A stretch of DNA of 64,000 nucleotides from Phocaeicola faecalis (GTDB taxonomy: Bacteria > Bacteroidota > Bacteroidia > Bacteroidales > Bacteroidaceae), in NCBI RefSeq assembly GCF_021730445.1, contig NZ_JADNRM010000007.1, positions 62,001 through 126,000 on the forward strand, read 5' to 3'. Position numbers and translations under genes: made by a program. Shown piece after piece: positions 52,332 through 60,162 of the stretch (positions within the stretch are counted from its first letter, which is position 1; every line of letters begins with the position of its first letter). The notes beneath the pieces were generated by a model. That model was not told the DNA's origin and ran no database searches. It worked only from the letters and a program-made list of their open reading frames with translations.

Positions 52332-53616
52332 ATTGGTTGGTTGTATTTTTAAGTTCGTAAATAGCCGATAACAGTTGTATCTCATGCAATACCTTTTCCT
52401 GCTTGGCCGAGTCTTCGGCGGTTACCTCGCGCAGCATTTCGGTGACGGTCAGTGTGCCGTTTGCTACCTTTGCCTGTGCCGATTTCTTTATGTTGTTTCG
52501 TAAGGCAATGATTTCATCATCGTTTTTCATCAACTCGCGGAGCTTTCTGATTTCGCTGTTGTTCTGAGTGACCTCAAGATGAGTGTTGAATAAGAAAGTT
52601 TCTTTCTGTACGTTCACATTTTCTTGGTCGAGGGCGATTTGATGGAATTCATTGCGACGGGTATATAGATTGCCGAAATTCCACGAAAGACGGACACCGG
52701 CCACGTAGTAGGCTGAAAATTCATTTTTCAGCATATTCAGTCCCGGATTACCATAAGCACCTTGTACGAACAAGCCCAGCCGGGGAAGATTTTTGGCAGA
52801 AAGTAATTTGCGGCGGGCTTCCAACTGATTGTTTTGTGCGGCAAAGAGGTTCAGTTCGGGCCGTCGTATTAACTCCGGAGTATAAGGTTCACCTCTATAT
52901 AATAAGGTATCAACCCTCGGCTTTTTCAACGTGTTTCGGGTGAGGGGGGCACGATGGTTCATCATTGTCTGTAACATATCGCAATAAGCGCGATGGGAGG
53001 CTTCGAGGGCGTGGCGTTGTTGGATGGTATTCAGTTGTTCCACTTTAACGGCATCCAAATCAGCTTGGTTGGCTATTCCGTTTGCCATATATGCTTTTAC
53101 ATTATCGTAATTCCGTTGCAACTCTTCTTGCATGGATTGATTTTGATTCAGCTGTTCTTCCAAAAGCAGAATACCGAAAAACAATTGATTGACCCTTTCG
53201 TTGATAGCATACATATCTACTTCCAACTTCTGCTTGTCTGCCTCGGATGCAGCGCGGGTGACAGCTTTTTGTGCATGTATATTCCCTCCGTCCCACACTA
53301 CTTGGTCCAGTTGGAGCATGGCTTGATACTGGTCTTTACGCATCCCACGAATGTCGATTCCAGGTAAGTCGAAAGGAATTTCCGTCACTTCTGATTGGTA
53401 GCTGGCTTTGGCTGATAACGACAGTTGTGGCAGATACCCTTTATTAGCATTGGAAATATTATATTCCTTTGTTTTCTCAATCAATCCGTATCGCTTTATT
53501 AAAGGATAGTGCTCTCGGGCCTGTTGCTGGCACTCTTCCAAGGTCAGTCCCTGAGCCCATAACATGGCGGTCGGGAGGATAAGTAGAAAGCTTGCCAAAA
53601 TGAATAAATTTTTCAT
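52318..53616 (-). CDS. TolC-family outer-membrane efflux protein
   Basis: A 432-residue protein with a signal peptide (MKNLFILASFLLILPTAMLW then AQG). Two repeated halves with long coiled coils, LTLEECQQQAREHYPLI and GNPGLNMLKNEFSAYYVAGV region followed by LSWNFGNLYTRR, fit TolC. First gene of the exporter operon TolC-HlyD-double ATPase-permease-permease. A long noncoding region with repeat arrays lies upstream. Confidence 0.95.
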   Translation of the reverse strand: MKNLFILASFLLILPTAMLWAQGLTLEECQQQAREHYPLIKRYGLIEKTKEYNISNANKGYLPQLSLSAKASYQSEVTEIPFDLPGIDIRGMRKDQYQAMLQLDQVVWDGGNIHAQKAVTRAASEADKQKLEVDMYAINERVNQLFFGILLLEEQLNQNQSMQEELQRNYDNVKAYMANGIANQADLDAVKVEQLNTIQQRHALEASHRAYCDMLQTMMNHRAPLTRNTLKKPRVDTLLYRGEPYTPELIRRPELNLFAAQNNQLEARRKLLSAKNLPRLGLFVQGAYGNPGLNMLKNEFSAYYVAGVRLSWNFGNLYTRRNEFHQIALDQENVNVQKETFLFNTHLEVTQNNSEIRKLRELMKNDDEIIALRNNIKKSAQAKVANGTLTVTEMLREVTAEDSAKQEKVLHEIQLLSAIYELKNTTNQYENK

Positions 53617-53762
53617 ATCCTTAGTCTGCTTTATATGGTTTCTACATTTTCTTGTTTCCTTCGTTCAAGGTACTGATGATAGTCTTGGTTCAAGGATTGT
53701 TCAAGGTCTTTTGCCGCCAACTTGAATTTGAGGAGTGTTTTTAACAGCATTGTCGGTAAGCG

Positions 53763-53794
53763 CAAATGTATTTGGAATAATTTGAATAATCAAG
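53763..53794 (-). promoter_or_regulatory. Probable promoter of the exporter operon
   Basis: CAAATGTA at 53763-53770 reads TACATTTG on minus, and CAAG at 53791-53794 reads CTTG, 20 bp upstream, close to the TTTG -33 box. The leader would be about 140 bp. Confidence 0.5.
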
Positions 53795-53799
53795 AGAAA

Positions 53800-54109
53800 A
53801 AGAGGGGAGAAAGGTAGAAATAAGTTTTTTTATCTTTTAGAGCCTTGTTTAAAAATGGCTGAAGTCTTTTTATTACAAAGCTTCTGTATCAGTGGGGGCG
53901 TTCCTTGTAAAAAACGGAGTACACAGGGAATTGCTGAAGGCAGATTGTGAAGGGACTTGAAAAGCACGGATGAAGGGAGGATGAGGGGATGTACTGTCAT
54001 TCTTAACCGATTGATTATCTGAATGTTTTAATTAAAATGTAAGGATGAACGGAAAAGAGGTGATGAGCGGCTTAATGAGGGGATAATCTCACCCGCCACT
54101 GCATGAAAA
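53800..54109. other. Noncoding region upstream of the exporter operon
   Basis: About 310 bp, purine-rich on the plus strand (runs such as GGATGAAGGGAGGATGAGGGG), with no supportable gene or hairpin. Between 53950 and 54090 words of the form GGATGA and GATGAG recur several times without a fixed spacing. Confidence 0.4.
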
Positions 54110-54214
54110 ACATGCCGGGCTTTCTTAAAAAGGTGCTGAGGTTTTTTGAAAACATAAAGAGCTTTTTAGAAAACATACCGAGCTTTTTGGAAAACACAAA
54201 GGTCTTTTTGCAAC
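54110..54214. repeat. Five tandem 21-bp units with T-run/A-run blocks
   Basis: Units start at 54110, 54131, 54152, 54173 and 54194, each 21 bp without gaps. The shared core is GAGCTTTTTnGAAA, with ACAT at the front of units 1, 3 and 4. Unit 3 and unit 4 differ at four positions. Each unit places a T-run and a short A-run at the same point of the helix. Confidence 0.8.
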
Positions 54215-54244
54215 ATTCAGTGTGAGCTGTATATTCTTAAAAAA

Positions 54245-54354
54245 CACGTACGTAGGCATCGGTCTACACATACGGTGGCATAAGCCCACACGTATATACG
54301 CATCGGGCTACACGTACGTACGCATAAGCCTGCACGTATATATGTCATTGTGTC
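54245..54354. repeat. Five tandem 22-bp units, CACGTAnnTAnGCAT type
   Basis: Units start at 54245, 54267, 54289, 54311 and 54333 and all begin CACrTA. Odd units 1 and 3 continue GCATCGGkCTA, even units 2 and 4 GCATAAGCC, so the true repeat is a 44-bp pair; unit 5 is decayed. ACGTACGT palindromes occur within units. Confidence 0.85.
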
Positions 54355-54430
54355 AGGTTCCGTCTATATTCTGTGCCGGGATTTGGTCCGTTTGTCTCCG
54401 GAAGAAATGGTCAGTTTGGCAACTATAAGA

Positions 54431-54829
54431 TTAGTATTGAGGAAAATTTAAACAGGCTCTAAGTTTGGTTAGCCCTTGTTTGATGTATTCCCGTTTCATA
54501 TCTTCCGGTTTTAGCACGACATTATCATACATCAGCAGGTCAATATCCAGTTTAACAATTCCGGCCGCTTTATCTGTAGAGAGGCGTCCGCTCCGATGTT
54601 CCAATACTTTGAATAAATCATGAACCGCTCCCGGTGACAGTGCTGTGGTGAAGCTGGCCAACTGATTGCTGAAAGGAGAATGAAATCCGCTTCCGATGGC
54701 TTCTGTTTCCATAAGTTCGCCGAAATGAATATCGGGGAAGGCTTCACTCAGCGCTTTTCGTGCATCCGAAAGTTGTGTGAAACGGTTTGTGTTAGAGCCC
54801 ATGCAAAGCAAACAGTAGTGTTCGTTCAT
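54431..54829 (-). CDS. folK: HPPK-like protein (FolK), short
   Basis: A 132-residue protein from the ATG at 54829; a longer frame crosses the promoter. It opens CLLCMGSNTNRFTQLSDARK, the FolK start (GSN), and has AAGIVKLDIDLLMYDNVVL in place of the family RTLDLDILLY motif with its magnesium-binding Asp pair retained. It lacks the loop and RxxxR part usual for the 160-residue enzyme and ends soon after the Asp motif, so it may be a divergent or reduced form. FolK puts diphosphate on hydroxymethyldihydropterin for folate synthesis. Divergent from kdsB, with facing promoter boxes 13 bp apart. Confidence 0.75.
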   Translation of the reverse strand: MNEHYCLLCMGSNTNRFTQLSDARKALSEAFPDIHFGELMETEAIGSGFHSPFSNQLASFTTALSPGAVHDLFKVLEHRSGRLSTDKAAGIVKLDIDLLMYDNVVLKPEDMKREYIKQGLTKLRACLNFPQY

Positions 54830-54851
54830 AACATTTATTGCATTAATGCTG

Positions 54852-54859
54852 CAAAAGTA
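54852..54859 (-). promoter_or_regulatory. -7 box for the FolK-like gene
   Basis: CAAAAGTA on plus reads TACTTTTG on minus, full match, 22 bp before the start at 54829. Confidence 0.55.
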
Positions 54860-54872
54860 AGAAATGTTTTTG

Positions 54873-54880
54873 TACTTTTG
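54873..54880 (+). promoter_or_regulatory. -7 box for kdsB
   Basis: TACTTTTG matches TAnnTTTG, 26 bp before the kdsB start. It and the folK box share one short divergent region. Confidence 0.55.
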
Positions 54881-54906
54881 CATGATTATATAAAAGAAAT
54901 GGAACC

Positions 54907-55671
54907 ATGAAATTTATCGGAATTATTCCTGCAAGATACGCCTCTACACGTTTTCCGGCTAAACCTTTAGCCCTTTTGGGAGGCAAACCCGTGATTCAAA
55001 GAGTTTATGAACAAGTGGCCGGCATCTTGGATGAGGCTTACGTGGCTACGGACGACGAGCGCATTGAAGCTGCAGTAAAGGCTTTCGGAGGCAAGGTCAT
55101 TATGACTTCTGTTCATCATAAAAGTGGTACAGACCGGTGTTACGAAGCGTTTACCAAAGTGGGGCAGGGATATGATGTTGTCGTCAATATTCAGGGTGAT
55201 GAACCCTTTATCCAGCGTTCGCAACTGGAGGCTGTCAAGGCTTGTTTTGATGACGCCTCAACGCAGATTGCCACTTTGGTGAAACCTTTCACTCCCGAAG
55301 ACGGTTTTGCGGCATTGGAGAATGTGAACTCTCCCAAGGTGGTAGTCAACAAGAATATGAACGCGTTGTACTTCAGCCGCTCTATTATCCCTTATCAGCG
55401 TAATGCCGAAAAGCAGGATTGGCTGGCCGGACACACCTATTACAAGCATATCGGTCTTTACGCTTATCGTGCTGATGTGCTGAAGGAAATAACCTCTCTT
55501 CCGCAGTCTTCACTGGAACTGGCGGAATCGTTGGAGCAGCTTCGTTGGTTGGAGAACGGCTATACAATTAAGGTAGGTATCAGTGAGGTGGAAACGATAG
55601 GTATTGATACTCCTCAGGATTTGGCGCGTGCAGAAGAATTCTTAAACCGACAGGAGGCAAAGAACGCATGA
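54907..55671 (+). CDS. kdsB: 3-deoxy-manno-octulosonate cytidylyltransferase
   Basis: A 254-residue CMP-Kdo synthetase. The N terminus IGIIPARYASTRFPAKPLAL is the nucleotide-binding signature, with VVNIQGDEPFI for the metal Asp and IGIDTPQDLARAE at the end. It activates Kdo for lipid A attachment. Its last four bases overlap the next gene (M16-like), so both are translated together. Confidence 0.97.
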   Translation: MKFIGIIPARYASTRFPAKPLALLGGKPVIQRVYEQVAGILDEAYVATDDERIEAAVKAFGGKVIMTSVHHKSGTDRCYEAFTKVGQGYDVVVNIQGDEPFIQRSQLEAVKACFDDASTQIATLVKPFTPEDGFAALENVNSPKVVVNKNMNALYFSRSIIPYQRNAEKQDWLAGHTYYKHIGLYAYRADVLKEITSLPQSSLELAESLEQLRWLENGYTIKVGISEVETIGIDTPQDLARAEEFLNRQEAKNA

Positions 55672-56957
55672 TTTTAGACAGAACGACTCCGCCGCCTATT
55701 CGCCAATTAAGCGAATTCAGTATCGCACTTCCGGAACGGAGAGTGATGAAAAACGGCATGCCGCTGAATATTATCAATGCCGGAACAGAAGATGTTGTCC
55801 GTTTCGATTTGTTGATTGGTGGCGGACAATGGCATCAGGAACAGCCTTTGCAGGCTATGTTCACTAATCGTATGTTGCGTGAGGGAACAGGACGTATGAC
55901 TTCGGCACAAATTGCCGAAAAGCTGGATTATTATGGGGCTTGGCTGGAGCTTTCTTCTTCAGTGAATTATGGTTTTATCACACTTTATTCATTAAATAAG
56001 TATTTCTCTCGTACCTTGTCTGTCATTGCTGAAATGGTGAAAGCCCCGCTTTTCCCGGCAAAGGAACTTTCGGTAGTCGCAGACACCAACAAGCAGCAGT
56101 TCCTGGTCAATAGTACGCGTGTGGAAATGATTGCCCGTAAACAATTAAACCGTGCTTTGTTCGGTGCGGAACATCCTTTCGGACGCTATGCGGTGGCCGA
56201 AGATTACGACCGTATTACTCCTGAAGTGTTGCGCGAGTTTTATCAGAAATACTATCATTCGGGCAATTGTTCGGTCTATATATCAGGGAAAGTCACTCCT
56301 GATATTATCCGGAGTATCGAAGAGAACCTGGGCGATGATGCCTGGGGAGAGGTGAAGGACAAGCCTGTGATGCAGGCGGTGGCACCCCGAACCACTTCAG
56401 AAAAACATCTCTTTGTCGAGCGTGAAGATGCTTTGCAAAGCTCCCTCAAAATGGGAAGTTTTGTAATGGACCGCCAGCACCCTGATTTTTTGAAAGCAAG
56501 AGTGATGGTGACTTTGTTCGGAGGTTACTTTGGCAGTCGGTTGATGTCTAACATTCGTGAAGATAAAGGATATACTTACGGCATTGGGGCGGGAATCGTA
56601 TCTTATCCCGATACCGGTATTTTAATTATCAGTACCGAAGCGGCGAATGAATACATTAATTCCATTATTGTCGAAGTTTATCGTGAAATGGATAAACTCT
56701 GCAATGAATTGGTGCCGCAGGGTGAACTGGAGATGGTGAAGAACTACATGCTGGGCGATTTATGTCGTTCGTATGAAGGTCCGTTCTCACTGTCGGATGC
56801 ATGGATTTATATTGAAACGGCAGGGCTGGACGATAAGTTCTTTATCCGTTCGCTGGATGCCATCCGTGGAATCACGAGGGAGGAAATACAGAGATTGGCA
56901 CAGGCGTACTTCTGCAAAGAAAACTTAATAGAGGTCGTTGCGGGTAAAAAAGTGTAA
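55668..56957 (+). CDS. M16-family peptidase-like protein lacking the zinc motif
   Basis: A 429-residue M16 homologue with both alpha/beta halves, but no HxxEH: the position reads QAMFTNRMLREGT (residues 62-74), without His or Glu. The second half keeps the SNIREDKGYTYGIGAGI segment (Arg/Tyr) that inactive partners supply to the active subunit. So it is probably the regulatory subunit of a two-chain M16B complex, or a solo structural protein; no active partner is in view. No signal peptide. It overlaps kdsB by 4 bp. Confidence 0.88.
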   Translation: MILDRTTPPPIRQLSEFSIALPERRVMKNGMPLNIINAGTEDVVRFDLLIGGGQWHQEQPLQAMFTNRMLREGTGRMTSAQIAEKLDYYGAWLELSSSVNYGFITLYSLNKYFSRTLSVIAEMVKAPLFPAKELSVVADTNKQQFLVNSTRVEMIARKQLNRALFGAEHPFGRYAVAEDYDRITPEVLREFYQKYYHSGNCSVYISGKVTPDIIRSIEENLGDDAWGEVKDKPVMQAVAPRTTSEKHLFVEREDALQSSLKMGSFVMDRQHPDFLKARVMVTLFGGYFGSRLMSNIREDKGYTYGIGAGIVSYPDTGILIISTEAANEYINSIIVEVYREMDKLCNELVPQGELEMVKNYMLGDLCRSYEGPFSLSDAWIYIETAGLDDKFFIRSLDAIRGITREEIQRLAQAYFCKENLIEVVAGKKV

Positions 56958-56986
56958 TAACCTGCAACGCTGAAAGCAGAAAGTAG

Positions 56987-56994
56987 TATCTTTG
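56987..56994 (+). promoter_or_regulatory. -7 box for the MORN-IMPase pair
   Basis: TATCTTTG matches TAnnTTTG, 32 bp before the ATG at 57027. Confidence 0.5.
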
Positions 56995-57026
56995 ACTTGT
57001 CTTATCTATTATCTAGAAACGAACCA

Positions 57027-58145
57027 ATGAAGAAATACGCATATATATTATTGATTTTGGCTTCGGTCAGCACAATGGCTACCGCCCAAATAAAGATAGG
57101 CAACTATTCTTTTAAGGATGGGAGCGAGTATACAGGAGAACTGAAAGGCCGTAAGCCTAACGGAAAAGGAAAAACAGTCTTCAAGAATGGCGACATTTAT
57201 GAAGGTCAGTATATAAAAGGAAAGCGTGAAGGTGACGGAACCTATACATTTCACGACGGAGAGAAATACGTGGGACAGTGGTATCAGGACCAGCAGCACG
57301 GTAACGGCACTTTCTATTTTATGAACAACAATCGTTATGAAGGTATGTGGTACACCGATTACCAGCAAGGCGAGGGTACGATGTATTATTATAATGGCGA
57401 CATCTATGTAGGCAATTGGTTTCAAGACCAGCGCAGCGGAAAAGGCACTTATACGTGGAAAGCCGGCGCGCAATACGTGGGTGAGTGGAAGAATGATAAG
57501 AAAAACGGTGAAGGTACGATGGTATGGCCCGATAAATCAAAATACGAAGGACAATGGAAGGATGATATGCGTGACGGAAAAGGTACCTTTGTATATGTAA
57601 ATGGCGATAAATACGTAGGCGATTGGAAAACAGATGTGCAGGATGGCAAAGGCATTTATTATTTCCATAGCGGAGACCGTTATGAAGGTGATTATGTAGA
57701 TGGCGAGCGTACAGGTGAGGGCATTTATTATCATAAAAACGGTGATAAGTATGTCGGCACATTCAAAAATGGGGAACAACACGGAACAGGTACATTTACC
57801 TGGGCAAACGGTGCTGTGTATGATGGTCAATGGGTTAATAACCAGCGTAATGGCAAAGGTCATTATGTTTGGGCCAACGGCGATGAATATGAAGGCGACT
57901 GGAAGAACAATATGGCTGATGGTGAAGGAGTCCTCCAAATGAAAGACGGAAGTTGTTATAAAGGCCATTTCTCTAAAGGGAAGGAAGATGGCAAAGGTGT
58001 GCTGGTGGATAAAAACGGCGTACGTTTTGACGGATTCTTCAAACAGGGAAAGAAACACGGCGCTTTTGTCGAAACAGATAAAGACGGAAAGATTATCCGT
58101 AAAGGCGTATATAAATTTGGAACATTGGATGCCTCTCAAAAATAA
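57027..58145 (+). CDS. Exported MORN-repeat protein
   Basis: A 372-residue protein from the ATG at 57027; the upstream frame from 56997 has no leader character. Signal peptide MKKYAYILLILASVSTMATA, cut before QI. The rest is about fourteen 23-residue MORN repeats, of form YVGEWKNDKKNGEGT, almost without break. MORN sheets bind lipids or partner proteins. The periplasmic location is inferred from the leader. It is followed 4 bp later by an inositol-monophosphatase-like gene and probably cotranscribed. Confidence 0.92.
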   Translation: MKKYAYILLILASVSTMATAQIKIGNYSFKDGSEYTGELKGRKPNGKGKTVFKNGDIYEGQYIKGKREGDGTYTFHDGEKYVGQWYQDQQHGNGTFYFMNNNRYEGMWYTDYQQGEGTMYYYNGDIYVGNWFQDQRSGKGTYTWKAGAQYVGEWKNDKKNGEGTMVWPDKSKYEGQWKDDMRDGKGTFVYVNGDKYVGDWKTDVQDGKGIYYFHSGDRYEGDYVDGERTGEGIYYHKNGDKYVGTFKNGEQHGTGTFTWANGAVYDGQWVNNQRNGKGHYVWANGDEYEGDWKNNMADGEGVLQMKDGSCYKGHFSKGKEDGKGVLVDKNGVRFDGFFKQGKKHGAFVETDKDGKIIRKGVYKFGTLDASQK

Positions 58146-58149
58146 GAAT

Positions 58150-58938
58150 ATGTTAGACTTAGAACAAATTACCAAAAAAGTACGTGAAATAGCACTCCAA
58201 GGGGGTGCTTTTCTTCGCAATGAGCGTAGCAGTTTCGACCGTGGCAGAGTGGAAAAGAAGAACGCCCATGATTATGTGTCTTATGTGGACAAGGAATCGG
58301 AGCGCAGAATTGTAGCGCAATTGCGCGAATTGCTACCCGAAGCGGGCTTCATTGCCGAAGAAGGTTCAGGCAGTCTGACTGATGAAGAGTATTGCTGGTT
58401 GGTAGATCCGCTGGACGGAACCACTAACTTTATCCATAATAATGCGCCCTACTGTGTCAGTATTGCTTTGAGAAACCGAGAAGAATTGCTGGTAGGAGTG
58501 GTATATGAAGTGTGTCGTGACGAACTCTACTGGACATACAAAGGCTCGCCGTCTTATCTGAATGGCAGAGAAATCCGTGTGTCGGATATAGCAGACATGG
58601 ATGAGGCTTTCGTTGCGTTAGGCTTTCCGTATAATTCTCAATCTTATAAGCCGCTAGCCGAACATATAGTGCATACACTTTATGGTAATGTGGGCGGCCT
58701 TCGTCTTCAGGGGGCTGCGGCTGCAGAACTGTGCTATGTGGCAGCCGGACGTTTTGAAGCCCGTATAGAAGGGCTACTTGGCCCATGGGATATTGCTGCC
58801 GGTTCAATAATCTTGATGAATGCAGGTGGAAAAGTGACCGATTACAGTGGAGGAGAAGACTTCTATAACGGCCGTGAGGTGCTTGCAACCAATGGAAAGC
58901 TGCATAATGAATTTTTGAAGATAGTAAGAAAAAGATAA
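58150..58938 (+). CDS. Inositol-monophosphatase-family phosphatase
   Basis: A 262-residue SuhB/CysQ-type enzyme, started at ATG 58150 (a longer frame only overlaps the MORN gene). DPLDGTTNFIHN is the metal motif with Asp pair, preceded by Glu in FIAEEGSG, and LGPWDIAAGSIILMNAGGK is the second metal motif. It removes phosphate from inositol phosphate, 3-phosphoadenosine-5-phosphate or NADP-like substrates. The exact one is not decided by sequence. Confidence 0.94.
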   Translation: MLDLEQITKKVREIALQGGAFLRNERSSFDRGRVEKKNAHDYVSYVDKESERRIVAQLRELLPEAGFIAEEGSGSLTDEEYCWLVDPLDGTTNFIHNNAPYCVSIALRNREELLVGVVYEVCRDELYWTYKGSPSYLNGREIRVSDIADMDEAFVALGFPYNSQSYKPLAEHIVHTLYGNVGGLRLQGAAAAELCYVAAGRFEARIEGLLGPWDIAAGSIILMNAGGKVTDYSGGEDFYNGREVLATNGKLHNEFLKIVRKR

Positions 58939-58977
58939 ATACTTTGCTTTTTTCTAGTTCGTTACAAATATATATCG

Positions 58978-58985
58978 TATATTTG
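58978..58985 (+). promoter_or_regulatory. -7 box for the DUF2461 gene
   Basis: TATATTTG matches TAnnTTTG, 26 bp before the start codon at 59012. Confidence 0.55.
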
Positions 58986-59011
58986 TCAAGTAAACGTGTG
59001 ACAAATAGAAC

Positions 59012-59677
59012 ATGGATATATCTATTATCTTTCAATTTTTAAAGGAACTGGCTGCAAACAACAACCGTGAGTGGTTTCAGGCGCATAAAGAAGAGTATTT
59101 GAGAGCGCAGGCTGAATTTGAACAATTATTGACAGCTGTTATCGCCCGAATCTCTTTGTTTGATGATAGTATCCGAGGTATAGAAGCCAAGGACTGCACT
59201 TACCGTATTTATCGCGATACTCGTTTTTCGGCGGATAAGACTCCTTACAAAATACATTTCGGCGGCTATATCAATGCCCATGGCAAGAAATCGGATCATT
59301 GCGGCTATTACCTTCATCTGGAAAATGGGCACAGTATGCTTGCGGGAGGGAGTCTTTGTCTCGATTCTAAAGTGCTGAAAGCCGTTAGACAGGCGGTATA
59401 TGATAATATAGAGGAGTATAGAGCCATTGTAGAAGACCCTGCTTTCAAGCGCTATTTCCCGGTTATCGGCGAAACACATCTGAAAACAGCTCCTAAAGGA
59501 TTCCCTAAAGATTTTGAATATATAGATTATCTGAAGTGCAAGGAGTTTACGTGCGCTTACATGGTGCCCGATGAGTTTTTCATGGCACCCCACCTGATGG
59601 ATAACGTGGAGGACGTCTTCAAGCAGTTGAAGCGTTTTGCTGATTTCACGAACTTCACCATTGACGATTTTGAATGA
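59012..59677 (+). CDS. DUF2461 protein
   Basis: A 221-residue soluble protein. The family pattern is clear: FLKELAANNNREWFQAHKEE at the start, RIYRDTRFSADKTPYKIHF in the middle and GGYINAHGKKSDHCGYYLHL. The conserved Trp-Phe, Arg-Asp and Lys-Thr-Pro residues suggest a binding site. The function of the family is unknown. It stands upstream of YhcH-like and glgB genes, with short gaps that could form one transcript. Confidence 0.92.
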   Translation: MDISIIFQFLKELAANNNREWFQAHKEEYLRAQAEFEQLLTAVIARISLFDDSIRGIEAKDCTYRIYRDTRFSADKTPYKIHFGGYINAHGKKSDHCGYYLHLENGHSMLAGGSLCLDSKVLKAVRQAVYDNIEEYRAIVEDPAFKRYFPVIGETHLKTAPKGFPKDFEYIDYLKCKEFTCAYMVPDEFFMAPHLMDNVEDVFKQLKRFADFTNFTIDDFE

Positions 59678-59711
59678 TAGAGAGTAATATTAACCATCAA
59701 AATATAAAATT

Positions 59712-60152
59712 ATGGTAGTAGACAAATTTGAAAATTTGGAAAAGTATGCTTCATTAAATCCCTTGTTTGCAGAGGCAATCAAGTTTTTGAAGACAACCAA
59801 TTTGAATGCTCAGGAATTGGGAAAAGTAAAACTTCAGGGTGATGACCTGGTGGTTAACTTTTCGCAAACCAACCCCAAAACTAAAGAAGAAGCTAAATTG
59901 GAAACGCATAATCGTTTCATTGATATACAGATGCCTTTGTCGGGAGTAGAAGTAATGGGATACACTCCGCGCGAGGATTTGCCTGAAACTGAATATAATG
60001 CTGATAAAGATATTTCTTTTTACCAAGGATTGGCGGAAAGCTATATCCCTGTAAAGCCGGGAATGTTTGCAATCTTCTTTCCTCAAGACGCGCATGCGCC
60101 GGGAATTACACCGGATGGCGTGAAAAAAGTAATCGTAAAAATATTGGTATAA
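59712..60152 (+). CDS. YhcH/YjgK/YiaL (DUF386) family protein
   Basis: A 146-residue cupin-like protein. ETHNRFIDIQMPLSGVEVMG is the central family motif with metal-binding His and Glu, and FFPQDAHAPGI the second His. Members are often in sialic acid or sugar pathways (YhcH), where they may act as anomerases. It is followed 10 bp later by glgB. Function here unproven. Confidence 0.92.
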   Translation: MVVDKFENLEKYASLNPLFAEAIKFLKTTNLNAQELGKVKLQGDDLVVNFSQTNPKTKEEAKLETHNRFIDIQMPLSGVEVMGYTPREDLPETEYNADKDISFYQGLAESYIPVKPGMFAIFFPQDAHAPGITPDGVKKVIVKILV

Positions 60153-60162
60153 AATAAAAGAA

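Noticed and set aside
54110-54354. CRISPR array
   Set aside because: Repeats are contiguous without spacers, the units vary, and no cas genes are present.
54222-54428. Open frames over the 22-bp array and up to folK (including text like DLVRLSPEEMVSLA)
   Set aside because: The frame is built mostly from repeat units, and the short protein-like end is too brief to assign; not called a gene.
57537-58220. Long minus-strand open frame across the MORN gene
   Set aside because: It is the antisense of MORN repeats, whose regular codons keep the opposite strand open; no independent features.
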